From NCBI GenBank assembly GCA_003054655.1, contig QAYZ01000016.1:1-64000 (forward strand): 64,000 nucleotides of DNA. Direction: 5' to 3'. Each line of letters starts with the position of its first letter. The stretch's first letter is position 1. The position numbers were made by a program, and so were the translations under genes. This stretch comes from Spartobacteria bacterium LR76. Lineage in GTDB: Bacteria; Verrucomicrobiota; Verrucomicrobiia; Chthoniobacterales; Terrimicrobiaceae. Shown here piece by piece: positions 1 to 7,799 of the stretch. Below the pieces are notes generated by a model. That model saw nothing but the letters and a program-made list of their open reading frames with translations, had not been told where the DNA came from and did no database searches.

Positions 1-14
1 CCCTCCTTCACCTC

Positions 15-57
15 TGTCACCCATTTCTGGCGGTAATGTGTAACCCATTTCTGGCGG
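15..57. repeat. 24-base-period direct repeat, possible IS end
   Basis: Two copies of a 19-base unit, tgt(c/a)acccatttctggcgg, lie at 15-33 and 39-57, exactly 24 bases apart. Closely spaced repeats of this kind, starting with TGT, are found at the tips of IS21-family and some other insertion sequences. If so, the element would lie mainly outside the window. No transposase is visible here, so the assignment is only a suggestion. Confidence 0.4.
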
Positions 58-136
58 CATGCCTCCCGCCGACCTGCTCGCGTGGCCCACTGAAAAGTGG
101 AGGGGAGCAAAGCGAGCCTGGCTCGTCGTACTCGCA

Positions 137-155
137 GGCCGGCAAGATGCCGGCC
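137..155. repeat. palindromic intergenic repeat
   Basis: Perfect inverted repeat with 7-base arms ggccggc/gccggcc around the loop aagat, just past the 3' end of the minus-strand secreted-protein gene. The unit resembles REP-like elements that are scattered between genes in high-GC genomes. It has no T-run on either side, so it is not a clear intrinsic terminator. It occurs once in this window. Confidence 0.5.
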
Positions 156-177
156 CTACGATGCTGGCGCTGGCTCG

Positions 178-627
178 TCAGCGGGTTGTGTTGGGTTCCG
201 TCTTCGTCCCGATCAGGAGCAGCTTTCCGTATTCCTCGCAGAGGAAAAAGCCGGTGATAAGGGTTCCTTCGGAGTGGATTTCCAGATAGGTCGCGGGCGT
301 TGACGTGGTCGTAAAGCGAACGCCATCGATCACCTTGCTCGCGGGTGCGCCGCCTTGCGGAACATCGAGCCATTGATAATGCAGGTCGTCCTTGAACGGC
401 TGCAACTTTTCCAGCAATCGGCGGAAAGTGCCATTTTGCGTGTTGCGGATATTTTCCTGCGACATGCCCTGTGAATACAGGAGCGAGGTCAGCATGGCCG
501 GGTTGTTCGCTGCAACGGCCATGCGGAAGCCTGACAGAAACGCTTCCTTTTCCCTGTCGCCCGGTGCGGCGTGAAGGCAGAACGTTCCGAGGAAGACTGC
601 AGCCAGTAACGCGAGGTTCAGACGCAT
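178..627 (-). CDS. small secreted protein of unknown function
   Basis: 149 residues. The first ~20 residues (MRLNLALLAAVFLGTFCLHA, ending before APG) form a signal peptide with a signal-peptidase I-like site, so the protein is probably periplasmic or secreted. The mature part is mixed and soluble, with no recognised catalytic motif; it ends in a beta-rich stretch. I do not recognise the family. It is the last minus-strand gene before the left edge and lies 82 bases downstream of the dehydrogenase operon. A hairpin at 630-656 sits directly before its start codon, so it may be read from the upstream operon or regulated at translation. Confidence 0.7.
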   Translation of the reverse strand: MRLNLALLAAVFLGTFCLHAAPGDREKEAFLSGFRMAVAANNPAMLTSLLYSQGMSQENIRNTQNGTFRRLLEKLQPFKDDLHYQWLDVPQGGAPASKVIDGVRFTTTSTPATYLEIHSEGTLITGFFLCEEYGKLLLIGTKTEPNTTR

Positions 628-629
628 GA

Positions 630-656
630 GGTGTTTGGCTTACAAAGCTAAACACC
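630..656 (-). promoter_or_regulatory. hairpin abutting the start codon of the secreted-protein gene
   Basis: Read on the minus strand, ggtgttt-agct and agcc-aaacacc pair around a short loop, giving about 10 pairs. The stem ends two bases before the ATG at 627. On this strand it has no following T-run, so it looks like a 5'-leader or intercistronic structure rather than a terminator. The plus-strand side has a T-rich flank (gttttgtt), but no plus-strand gene ends here. Confidence 0.4.
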
Positions 657-709
657 GTTTTGTTCGGTGTCGAAGCTGAAGCTTTCCAGACGGGCGAGGC
701 TGCGCCTGC

Positions 710-1597
710 TCAGGTGCTCCGACCGCGGAAGGTGAGTTCGGCGACGCCGGATTTGTCGAGTTCGCCGAGATTAAGGGCGACCATGCGGTCGTATTGGGCC
801 TTGGTGGCTTCGGCGAGCGGGAGGGTGAGGCCGAGATCACCGGCCAGTTCGAGGGCGATGCCGGAATCCTTGGCGGCGTGGGCGGCGGAGAAATAACACG
901 AGTGTTCGCGGTTCTGCATGTCCTCGCCGTCGGTTTCCAGCACGCGGGAGTTTGCGCCGGTTTGGGAGAAGACTTCGCGGAGCATGGTGAGGTCGAGTCC
1001 GAGCGCCTCGCCCAGGCCGAGGCCTTCGGCGAGTCCGGCGGTGTTGATGTTCATCACCATGTTGACGAGGGCTTTCACCTTGGCGGCTTCGCCGGCCTTG
1101 CCGACGAAGCGGAGCGAGGAACTGAGCTTTTGCAGGATCGGCTCGACGGTGAGGAAGACATCCTTTTGTCCGCCGACCATAAGATAGAGCGTCCCCTGGC
1201 GGGCCTGCGTGATGCTGGAGGCCATGCAGGCTTCAAGGGCGTAGGCTCCGACGGCAGAGGCTGCTTTCTCGACGTCCTGATGGACAGCCGGGGAAACGGT
1301 GGCGCAGTTGATGAAGGTCTTGCTTTCCGCGTTCTGGAGGAGGTGATCGCTTTCGCCGCTCAAGCCGAAGATCGAGCGCATGGCGGCATCATCCGTCACG
1401 ACGGTGATGATAATGTCGCCGAGGCGGGTGGTTTCGGCGAGCGAATCGGTCGCGGTCGCGCCGATCTCGGCGGCGAGTTCGTGGGCGGCTTCCGGACGGA
1501 CATCGTAAATGCCACCGATGGGATAGCCGAGTTCATGGAGACGGTGGGCCATGTTGCGGCCCATGCGGCCGACGCCGACGAAGGAAATGGTCTGCAT
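710..1597 (-). CDS. NAD(P)-dependent beta-hydroxyacid dehydrogenase (3-hydroxyisobutyrate dehydrogenase family)
   Basis: 295 residues, the usual length for the 6-phosphogluconate/3-hydroxyisobutyrate dehydrogenase-like family (MmsB, GarR, GlxR). The N-terminal Rossmann motif GVGRMG is at residues 7-12. The family's catalytic lysine fits GEAAKVKALVNM near residue 170, followed by the all-helical C-terminal domain. The substrate-loop signature, normally DAPVSGG before GTLxxMVGG, reads EACMASS here although GTLYLMVGG is intact, so the substrate may differ from classical members. The start codon overlaps the upstream MBL gene's stop by one base (TAATG), so it is translationally coupled. The substrate is not known. 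Confidence 0.85.
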   Translation of the reverse strand: MQTISFVGVGRMGRNMAHRLHELGYPIGGIYDVRPEAAHELAAEIGATATDSLAETTRLGDIIITVVTDDAAMRSIFGLSGESDHLLQNAESKTFINCATVSPAVHQDVEKAASAVGAYALEACMASSITQARQGTLYLMVGGQKDVFLTVEPILQKLSSSLRFVGKAGEAAKVKALVNMVMNINTAGLAEGLGLGEALGLDLTMLREVFSQTGANSRVLETDGEDMQNREHSCYFSAAHAAKDSGIALELAGDLGLTLPLAEATKAQYDRMVALNLGELDKSGVAELTFRGRST

Positions 1598-2409
1598 TAC
1601 GGAAAAAACGGGTTGTTTTGCTTCTGCTCACCGACGGTCGTGAGGGGTCCATGGCCGGGGCAGATGATGGTTTCGTCCGGGAGGGACAGGATTTCTTCCT
1701 GATTGGTGCGGAGGGCGTCGGAATACGAAACGCCGCCGCCTCCCATGGACCCGGCAAAAATGGCATCGCCGACGACGGCGAGAGGGCGGTCGAGGCCGGT
1801 CACCACATAAGTGATGCCTCCAGGTGAATGCCCCCAGGTGAGGCGGGAGTCAATGCGAAGATTACCAACCTCGAAGACGCGGCCGGGAGCGAAGGGGGAT
1901 GCTCCCTGCACGGGTTCTCGTTCGCCGATCCAGGCGGTTGCGCCGGTTTTCTCCACGAGGCGGTCGAGCTCGTAGATGTGATCGCCGTGCGAGTGGGTGA
2001 GCAGGATGAGCTCGAGCGTGAGATTCTCCGCCTTGATCGTCGCGAGCATGTCATCGATATCCGTGCCGGTATCGAAGGCGACGGCTTGGCGCGAGGTTTT
2101 GTCCCACACGAGGTAGGAATTCACCATCATATCGTGAAAGGGCGTATTGAATGAGGCGAGGCCCGGCAGCGAAATTGGCTCGGGGATATAATCGCCTCGT
2201 CCCAAGGCGGCGGTGCGATTGGCGCAGAGACCCAGCTCAGGCGAGATCGCCCGGACGACCTCCTCGTCGAACTGTCCGTCAAACACCGCAGCGGCGCGAT
2301 CCTCCGGCACTCCGGTGCGCTGGGCGAGGGAAAACAGGTCGAGGCCGAGGCCTCGGCGGGCCTTGGAGAGGACGTCGGCATACGTGTCTTCGAGCGGAAT
2401 GGTTTTCAT
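1597..2409 (-). CDS. metallo-beta-lactamase-fold hydrolase with N-terminal HTH-like segment
   Basis: 270 residues from the ATG at 2409; a longer reading frame starting inside the upstream gene is less likely. Residues ~10-60 look like an XRE-type helix-turn-helix (ALSKARRGLGLDLFSLAQRTGVPED-like spacing). Residues ~85-265 are a metallo-beta-lactamase domain with the metal motif HSHGDH near residue 140 and further ligands in GHSPGG, VGDAIF and CPGHGPLT. That pattern is typical of glyoxalase II-like thioester hydrolases. The start is 4 bases after the ABC-transporter stop, and the stop overlaps the dehydrogenase start, so the three genes form one operon. The substrate is unknown. Confidence 0.8.
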   Translation of the reverse strand: MKTIPLEDTYADVLSKARRGLGLDLFSLAQRTGVPEDRAAAVFDGQFDEEVVRAISPELGLCANRTAALGRGDYIPEPISLPGLASFNTPFHDMMVNSYLVWDKTSRQAVAFDTGTDIDDMLATIKAENLTLELILLTHSHGDHIYELDRLVEKTGATAWIGEREPVQGASPFAPGRVFEVGNLRIDSRLTWGHSPGGITYVVTGLDRPLAVVGDAIFAGSMGGGGVSYSDALRTNQEEILSLPDETIICPGHGPLTTVGEQKQNNPFFP

Positions 2410-2413
2410 GGCA

Positions 2414-5400
2414 TTAAACCGTGCGGGTGCGGATCTGGTGGTTGAGGATGAGGAAAAGGGCAAAGAAGAGGACGAGGGTGGAGAGGGTCAGCACGCCGAT
2501 GTTGAACCAGATCATGTTGACCTTGATGCCGAGGTATTCCTTCACCGGGCCGAAGAAGACGTTGAGATGGCGGCGTCCCGGCATGTCATTGCGGTAGTCG
2601 GTCTGCTCCATCTCGGCCTTGGAAATGAGGTCTGTCACCTTCTGGTTGATATAGATCTGTTCGGCGGTGACACCCTTGTCGCGTCCCCGGAACTTCGCCC
2701 GGTCGAGCGGGCCGCCGCGGATGACGGTATCGACATCGCGGAGCTTGCGGTCGATATCCTTGGCGTTCTTTCCCTGGAGACCCGAGACGATGGCGAGGAG
2801 GTCCTTCAAATCCTCGAGACGGTCTTCCTGCGCATCGGTCAGGTTCTTGTTCGCAGCGAGAGTGGTGATCTGCTTTTGAATGATCTCCTGCCGGCTGGTG
2901 AGGGGATTGAGCTTGGCCTGGGCAAAGACCAGGGCCTCGTAGGACCAGCGCATGGGCATGAACTCGCAGATGAGCGGCACCTGGAGGTCGCTGCGGGTGG
3001 AACTCATCGCATCCGGGTGACGGCTGGCCCACTGCTCGATGGTATAGACAAAGTCGAGGTTGCGGTTCATTTCCTCGTACTTGATGAGCGCGCCGGCGAG
3101 AATGATCTGCGGGATGAGGACGGCCGGGATCACGAGCACGGCGGTCTTGCTTTCATTCACCAGCGAGGAAATGACGAGTCCGATTGCCACGCCGCTCACG
3201 GTAGTGAGAAACATCGCGGCAAAAACGATCCAGTACACGCCGCGCACGGAGAGCAGCGCGTCGCCAATCCACGTGTAAAGGGCGCACTGGACGAGGGCAA
3301 ACACCGAGAGGGTGAGCGCCTTGGCCGTCACGTAATAGCTGATTCGCACGTTGAGGTTTCGTTCTCGCAAGAGCACGGGCCGATCTCGGAGGATGTCGTC
3401 GACGCTGTTGGTCAGGCCGAGGAACATCGCCACCACCAGCGAGAGAAAGAGGTAGGTCGGGATGTGATAGGCGGAGGAAAAATCGTACGGCCCGCTCTCG
3501 TTATAGCGGAGCACGAAGCCGATGAGCAGCGCCAGCGCCGGGGCGACGAGGATCGTCATGAGCAGGTTGGCGGGCATGCGCATTTTGCTCAGGAAGGCGC
3601 GTTTCAGGAGGACGACGAACTGCCGCCATTCCTCGCGCCAGCGAATCGGTTCGCGGCGGCGGGCGTTGGCCGCGGGGAGCTGCGGCGACGCATCCTTGGG
3701 CGGTGTCGTCTGCTGGACGTCCTTCATGAGGCGGTACGCCTCGTATTTGTCGCGCCAGTAGTCCGGGGAATACCGCCGGGCCGGCACGAGCTGGCCGCGG
3801 TTGTTTTCCTCGAAAATGATGTCGCCCGAGAGATCGCGCAGCGGAGTCTCCAGCACGTCAAAGATGAACTCCGGCCGTGTCGTGCCGCAGGCTTCGCAGG
3901 TGCCCATCTCGGTGCCGAAGTGCTGCTGGTGCTCCGCCTCGGCGAAGTACTTCAGCATCTCCTGAGGAGTGCCAAAGAAGACCAGCTTGCCGCCGCGGTC
4001 GAGCAGTACGGCCTTATTGAACATCTGGAATATCTTCGACGTCGGCTGGTGGATCGTCACGAGGACGATCTTGTTGTGTGACATGCCGCGAATGATTTCG
4101 ATGACGTGCTCGGAGTCCTTCGACGAAAGGCCGCTGGTGGGCTCGTCGAAGAGGTACACGTCGGCCGAGCCGATCATGTCGAGGCCGATATTGAGGCGCT
4201 TGCGCTCGCCGCCGGAGAGGGTCTTCTTGTGGGCGGCGCCGACGACGTAGTTGCGGCGCTCGTTGAGGCCGAGTTCCGCCAGCTTGCTGTCGATGCGGCG
4301 GAGGCGTTCGCGGCGCGAAAGGTGCGGCGCGCGGAGGGCGGCGGCGAAGTTCAGGTTTTCCTCAATGGTGAGGTGCTCGTCAAAGGCGTCGTGCTGAGGG
4401 ATGTAGGTGACGTATTTGCGGAGCTGGTCGTTGTTGGAGTACAGTGAACGCCCGTTGAAAAGCACATCGCCTTGGGCCGGGGCGAAGGTGCCGGAAAGCG
4501 AGCGCATGAGCGTGCTCTTGCCTGCGCCGCTCGCGCCCATCACGCAGACCATCTCGCCACGCTGGACGGAGAAGGAAATGCCATCGAGAGCCACCTGCCC
4601 GTTGCGGAACCGGCAGACGAGGTCGCGCACCTCGAGATTGCGCACGATGTTGCGCTCCTCCTCGATGAGGCGCTCGGTGAAGTTGCAGCGCAGCACCTGG
4701 CCCGCATCGATGCGGATGGTGTCGCCATCGGCCAAGGTGGCGTAGTTGCGCACCGGCACGCCGCGCACCACGATGGGACGGTCGGCCTGGAGCACTTCCA
4801 CCCGGCCTTCCTTGCGGTCGTAGTCGCAGTAGATCTTCAGCAGCACGTCGCCGCCCGTGCCGGCCGAAAGGAGGATGTCGTCCTCATGAAGCAGGCCGGG
4901 GTTGTTCGAGACGAGGTACTCGCTTTTGGAGGCCTTGAGCTGGAAACGACCTCCGTATTGACGCGCCCGGCGGCGGAGGTCGCCGAGGTCGAGCTCGCTG
5001 TCGTTGTGGAAGATGATGTTGTCCTCCAGGGTGGCGTCGACGGTGCGGCCCTGGGTGAGGCGGACGTCGCGGAGCACGGCATCCACGTCCTTGAGCGCGG
5101 TGACCTTCACGCCGAGGCCGAAGGTGACCTGGAGACAGGATTCGCGGGACTGGTTTTTCTCCAGCCGCACCTCGTCGTCCTCGTTCACGGCCACGAAGAT
5201 CTGCGGAGTGGCGACGTTTTTCTTGGCGTTGAAGTAAAAGACGAGGTCCTGGTGGGTGATGACCTGGTCGTCGATGAGGATGCGCTGCCCGGTGAAGATG
5301 CGGCAAAGGTCGCCGTTCTTCAGGACGCGGCCCTGCACGATGAGGTTGCGGCCGCTGAGGTTCTTCAGGATGACGAGTTCCTTGTAGCGGTAGGCGAGGA

Positions 5401-6025
5401 TGCGCTCGTGGTCCTGGAATCCGCGCAATGCCACATCGCAGCTTCCCTGCGGCCCGAAGCTCACCGCCTCCAGCGGTGAGGCGCCCTGGTGATAAATCCC
5501 AGCGTCGCCCTGCTCGTTGGCATTGAGCTGGTAGACGATGTCGATGGCCTGGGCCGCCATGCCGAGCTGCGACATGAAGGAGTAGTAGGCGATGACCTGC
5601 TCCTGCTTGAGGCCCGCCTTGGAGATGAGGTCGTAAAGCTGGACGCCGAGGAGGATCTTGCGCTCGTCGTCGAGTTCCGCGCCGAGTTTCTGCGCGATGG
5701 CGTTGAGATCCTGCTGCTCGTGCAGCGCATCGCGGAAGAGCTTGCGCAGCTCCGAGTACACGGCATCCGGGTAATCGTAGCGCAGGAAGCCGAGGCTGGA
5801 GTCGATTTCCTCTTCCAGAATCTCGCCATCGACGCGCGCGAAGGCCGCAAAGACCTTGATGAGGGTCGGGAGAAGATTTGGGCTTTCCGCAACGGTGCGC
5901 GGTTTGCCGGAGAGGCGGCGAAACATCCGGCGGCTCGCGGCATGTGCCTGGGACGCAAGGAGAAAGATGCCCTCCAACTTGCTGCGGGAGCGGTTGGATT
6001 GGGGTTCTTGGGCCGGTACGTCCAT
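2414..6025 (-). CDS. FHA-domain ABCG-type ABC transporter with TerB-like N-terminus
   Basis: 1203 residues. Residues ~50-165 are helical and resemble a TerB/DjlA-type domain. Residues ~170-460 contain beta-rich segments; the one ending near 460 (RNYATLADGDTIRIDAGQ) fits an FHA-type fold. A full ABC ATPase follows, with Walker A GASGAGKS near residue 500, the signature LSGGERKRLNIG near 600 and Walker B VYLFDEPTSGLSS near 625. About six membrane helices fill residues ~820-1200 (ABC-2/ABCG type). The order ATPase then membrane domain is that of white/ABCG half-transporters. The FHA part suggests control by phosphothreonine-containing partners. First gene of a three-gene operon; substrate unknown. 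Confidence 0.85.
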   Translation of the reverse strand: MDVPAQEPQSNRSRSKLEGIFLLASQAHAASRRMFRRLSGKPRTVAESPNLLPTLIKVFAAFARVDGEILEEEIDSSLGFLRYDYPDAVYSELRKLFRDALHEQQDLNAIAQKLGAELDDERKILLGVQLYDLISKAGLKQEQVIAYYSFMSQLGMAAQAIDIVYQLNANEQGDAGIYHQGASPLEAVSFGPQGSCDVALRGFQDHERILAYRYKELVILKNLSGRNLIVQGRVLKNGDLCRIFTGQRILIDDQVITHQDLVFYFNAKKNVATPQIFVAVNEDDEVRLEKNQSRESCLQVTFGLGVKVTALKDVDAVLRDVRLTQGRTVDATLEDNIIFHNDSELDLGDLRRRARQYGGRFQLKASKSEYLVSNNPGLLHEDDILLSAGTGGDVLLKIYCDYDRKEGRVEVLQADRPIVVRGVPVRNYATLADGDTIRIDAGQVLRCNFTERLIEEERNIVRNLEVRDLVCRFRNGQVALDGISFSVQRGEMVCVMGASGAGKSTLMRSLSGTFAPAQGDVLFNGRSLYSNNDQLRKYVTYIPQHDAFDEHLTIEENLNFAAALRAPHLSRRERLRRIDSKLAELGLNERRNYVVGAAHKKTLSGGERKRLNIGLDMIGSADVYLFDEPTSGLSSKDSEHVIEIIRGMSHNKIVLVTIHQPTSKIFQMFNKAVLLDRGGKLVFFGTPQEMLKYFAEAEHQQHFGTEMGTCEACGTTRPEFIFDVLETPLRDLSGDIIFEENNRGQLVPARRYSPDYWRDKYEAYRLMKDVQQTTPPKDASPQLPAANARRREPIRWREEWRQFVVLLKRAFLSKMRMPANLLMTILVAPALALLIGFVLRYNESGPYDFSSAYHIPTYLFLSLVVAMFLGLTNSVDDILRDRPVLLRERNLNVRISYYVTAKALTLSVFALVQCALYTWIGDALLSVRGVYWIVFAAMFLTTVSGVAIGLVISSLVNESKTAVLVIPAVLIPQIILAGALIKYEEMNRNLDFVYTIEQWASRHPDAMSSTRSDLQVPLICEFMPMRWSYEALVFAQAKLNPLTSRQEIIQKQITTLAANKNLTDAQEDRLEDLKDLLAIVSGLQGKNAKDIDRKLRDVDTVIRGGPLDRAKFRGRDKGVTAEQIYINQKVTDLISKAEMEQTDYRNDMPGRRHLNVFFGPVKEYLGIKVNMIWFNIGVLTLSTLVLFFALFLILNHQIRTRTV

Positions 6026-6031
6026 CGCAAG

Positions 6032-6060
6032 AGATTAGGGTCCGATTCCGGTGAATGCAA
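6032..6060 (-). promoter_or_regulatory. promoter of the FHA/ABC transporter operon
   Basis: On the minus strand: TTGCAT (6060-6055), 17 bases, TAATCT (6037-6032), then only 6 bases to the ATG at 6025. Transcription would start at or next to the start codon, giving a leaderless mRNA. There is no Shine-Dalgarno before this ATG. Confidence 0.5.
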
Positions 6061-6069
6061 GGTAGCGGG

Positions 6070-6097
6070 TTGCAAGCCGCGGCATTTCTGGGATAAT
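6070..6097 (+). promoter_or_regulatory. promoter of the DAHP synthase gene
   Basis: TTGCAA at 6070-6075, 16 bases, GATAAT at 6092-6097, and 14 bases to the ATG at 6112. The predicted 5' leader is only about 7 bases and has no Shine-Dalgarno. It lies back-to-back with the transporter promoter. Confidence 0.55.
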
Positions 6098-6111
6098 GAG
6101 CAGTCCGCCGT

Positions 6112-7179
6112 ATGACAGAAATCGCTATAGAACCACGCCAGCAGGCCGAGGAGGCCTTGCCTTTGGAGAACATCCGCGTGCGTGGTGTTACCCGTCTGAT
6201 CACGCCGACGCAGATCAAGGAGCAGTTGCCCATGTCCGCTGCCCAGCTTGAGACCGTCCTCCGCGGCCGTGAACAGGTTCGCTCCATCCTCCGTGGGGAG
6301 GATGACCGCCTCCTCGTCGTGGTGGGTCCCTGCTCGATCCACGATCCCAAAGCCGCCCTCGATTACGCCGAGAAGCTTGCCGCTCTCAGCCGCGAGGTCG
6401 CCGACAAGTATTTCGTCGTCATGCGCGTCTATTTTGAGAAGCCCCGCACGACCGTGGGCTGGAAGGGATTGATCAATGATCCCCTCATGGACGACTCCTG
6501 CGACATGGCCCATGGCATCGCCCTGGCCCGCCAGATCCTTCTCGATGTGGCCGCGCTCGGCCTGCCCGCCGGCACGGAATTTCTCGATCCCATCATCCCG
6601 CAGTACATCGGCGACCTCATCACGTGGTCAGCCATTGGCGCCCGCACGACGGAATCCCAGACCCATCGCGAGATGGCGAGCGGACTCTCGATGCCCGTGG
6701 GCTTCAAGAATGGCACCGATGGCAGCGTGCAGGTGGCCATCGACGCGATGAAGAGTTCGATGACGCCGCATAGTTTCCTCGGCATCGACCAGGATGGGTC
6801 GACCAGCATTGTCAAAACCTCCGGCAATCCCGACAGCCACGTCGTGCTGCGAGGCGGTCGCATCGGGGCAAACTACGGCCCCGAGCACGTCGCCACCGCC
6901 TGCGAGACGCTGCGCAAGAACGGCCTCAGCCCGGTGGTGATGGTGGATTGCAGCCATGCCAACTCCGGCAAGGACCCGAAGAAGCAGCCGACCGTCTGGA
7001 AGAGTATCCTCGAGCAGCGTGCCTCGGGCCGCCGCGAGATCATCGGTGCGATGATCGAGAGCAACCTCAAGCTGGGCGCACAGCCGCTCGGCACGGACCT
7101 ATCCCAACTCGAGTACGGCATGTCGATTACCGACGCCTGCATGAGCTGGGAAATGACGGAGGAGATCCTGCGGAGTTGA
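6112..7179 (+). CDS. aroG: 3-deoxy-7-phosphoheptulonate (DAHP) synthase, class I
   Basis: 355 residues, the length of the AroF/AroG/AroH family. It condenses phosphoenolpyruvate with erythrose 4-phosphate, the first step of the shikimate pathway. Family landmarks: VVVGPCSIHDPKAALDYA near residue 68, RVYFEKPRTTVGWKG near 105, GARTTESQTHREMASGLSMPVGFKNGTDG near 180-208, and VDCSHANSGKDP near 280. The metal ligands Cys, His, Glu and Asp are expected at GPCS, DCSHAN and later positions. The N-terminal extension that carries feedback sites in class I enzymes is present; which aromatic amino acid inhibits cannot be told. The 3' end overlaps the exonuclease start (TTGA). Confidence 0.95.
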   Translation: MTEIAIEPRQQAEEALPLENIRVRGVTRLITPTQIKEQLPMSAAQLETVLRGREQVRSILRGEDDRLLVVVGPCSIHDPKAALDYAEKLAALSREVADKYFVVMRVYFEKPRTTVGWKGLINDPLMDDSCDMAHGIALARQILLDVAALGLPAGTEFLDPIIPQYIGDLITWSAIGARTTESQTHREMASGLSMPVGFKNGTDGSVQVAIDAMKSSMTPHSFLGIDQDGSTSIVKTSGNPDSHVVLRGGRIGANYGPEHVATACETLRKNGLSPVVMVDCSHANSGKDPKKQPTVWKSILEQRASGRREIIGAMIESNLKLGAQPLGTDLSQLEYGMSITDACMSWEMTEEILRS

Positions 7180-7799
7180 GGGTCGGCGAGACGGAATTCG
7201 CCGCCATCGACTTTGAGAGCGCCGGTGCTCGCAAGGGCAGCACCGACGTTCCCGTGCAGATCGGGATAGCCACCTGCACTGGAGCGGCTACGAATTGCCG
7301 CGCCGCCCTGGCCAGCTATCTCGGGACCGACCAACCGATCGTCTGGAGCGCGCAGAAGGTCCATGGCATCCGCCAGGAGGATCTCGTGGGTGCGCCGACT
7401 TTGCTGGAGCTCTGGCCGCAAGTTTCGTCCCATATGCAGGGTCGGTGGGTGGTCGCGCATGGCGCGGCCACGGAGAAGCGCTTCCTGCGGGCGTTTCCGT
7501 TCCACGGATTCCGCCCCTGGGTCGATACGCTCAAGCTCGCCCGCGCCGTCTGGCCGGATCTGCCGTCGCATTCCCTGGGCGACCTGATCGGACAGCTCGG
7601 GCTGGAGAGTGAGCTGGCGCGTCTTTACCCGGCCTATCGCTGGCATGACGCCGTCTCCGATGCCATGGCGTCACTCGTCCTGCTTGGGCACGTCATCACC
7701 GTCTGCGGCATCGTGGAGGAACCGGCGGAGATTCTGCTGCGGGCGGACGACTCGCATTATCACCGGGCGGCATCCTTCAAGGGCCGCGCATCTCGGTAA
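7176..7799 (+). CDS. DEDDh-type 3'-5' exonuclease (DNA polymerase III epsilon-like)
   Basis: 207 residues from a TTG that overlaps the aroG stop (TTGA); GGAGGAG lies at 7158-7164, 11 bases upstream, which supports this start. Motif I is FAAIDFES (the DxE pair) at residues ~8-15. Motif III is WHDAVSDAMAS, the HxAxxD of DEDDh nucleases, near residue 155. An Asp that could serve motif II lies in the middle (WVDTLKLAR). The family degrades single-stranded DNA or RNA from the 3' end. As a stand-alone exonuclease domain it may act in proofreading or repair, which is not determined. The 3' end overlaps the convergent cyclo-ligase gene by 23 bases. Confidence 0.8.
   Translation: MRVGETEFAAIDFESAGARKGSTDVPVQIGIATCTGAATNCRAALASYLGTDQPIVWSAQKVHGIRQEDLVGAPTLLELWPQVSSHMQGRWVVAHGAATEKRFLRAFPFHGFRPWVDTLKLARAVWPDLPSHSLGDLIGQLGLESELARLYPAYRWHDAVSDAMASLVLLGHVITVCGIVEEPAEILLRADDSHYHRAASFKGRASR

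Noticed and set aside
2213-4081. Long open frame on the plus strand, antisense to the ABC transporter
   Set aside because: The minus-strand frame encodes clear ABC motifs; the plus frame is His/Glu/Ala-rich, a typical shadow of GC-rich coding DNA, with no domain.
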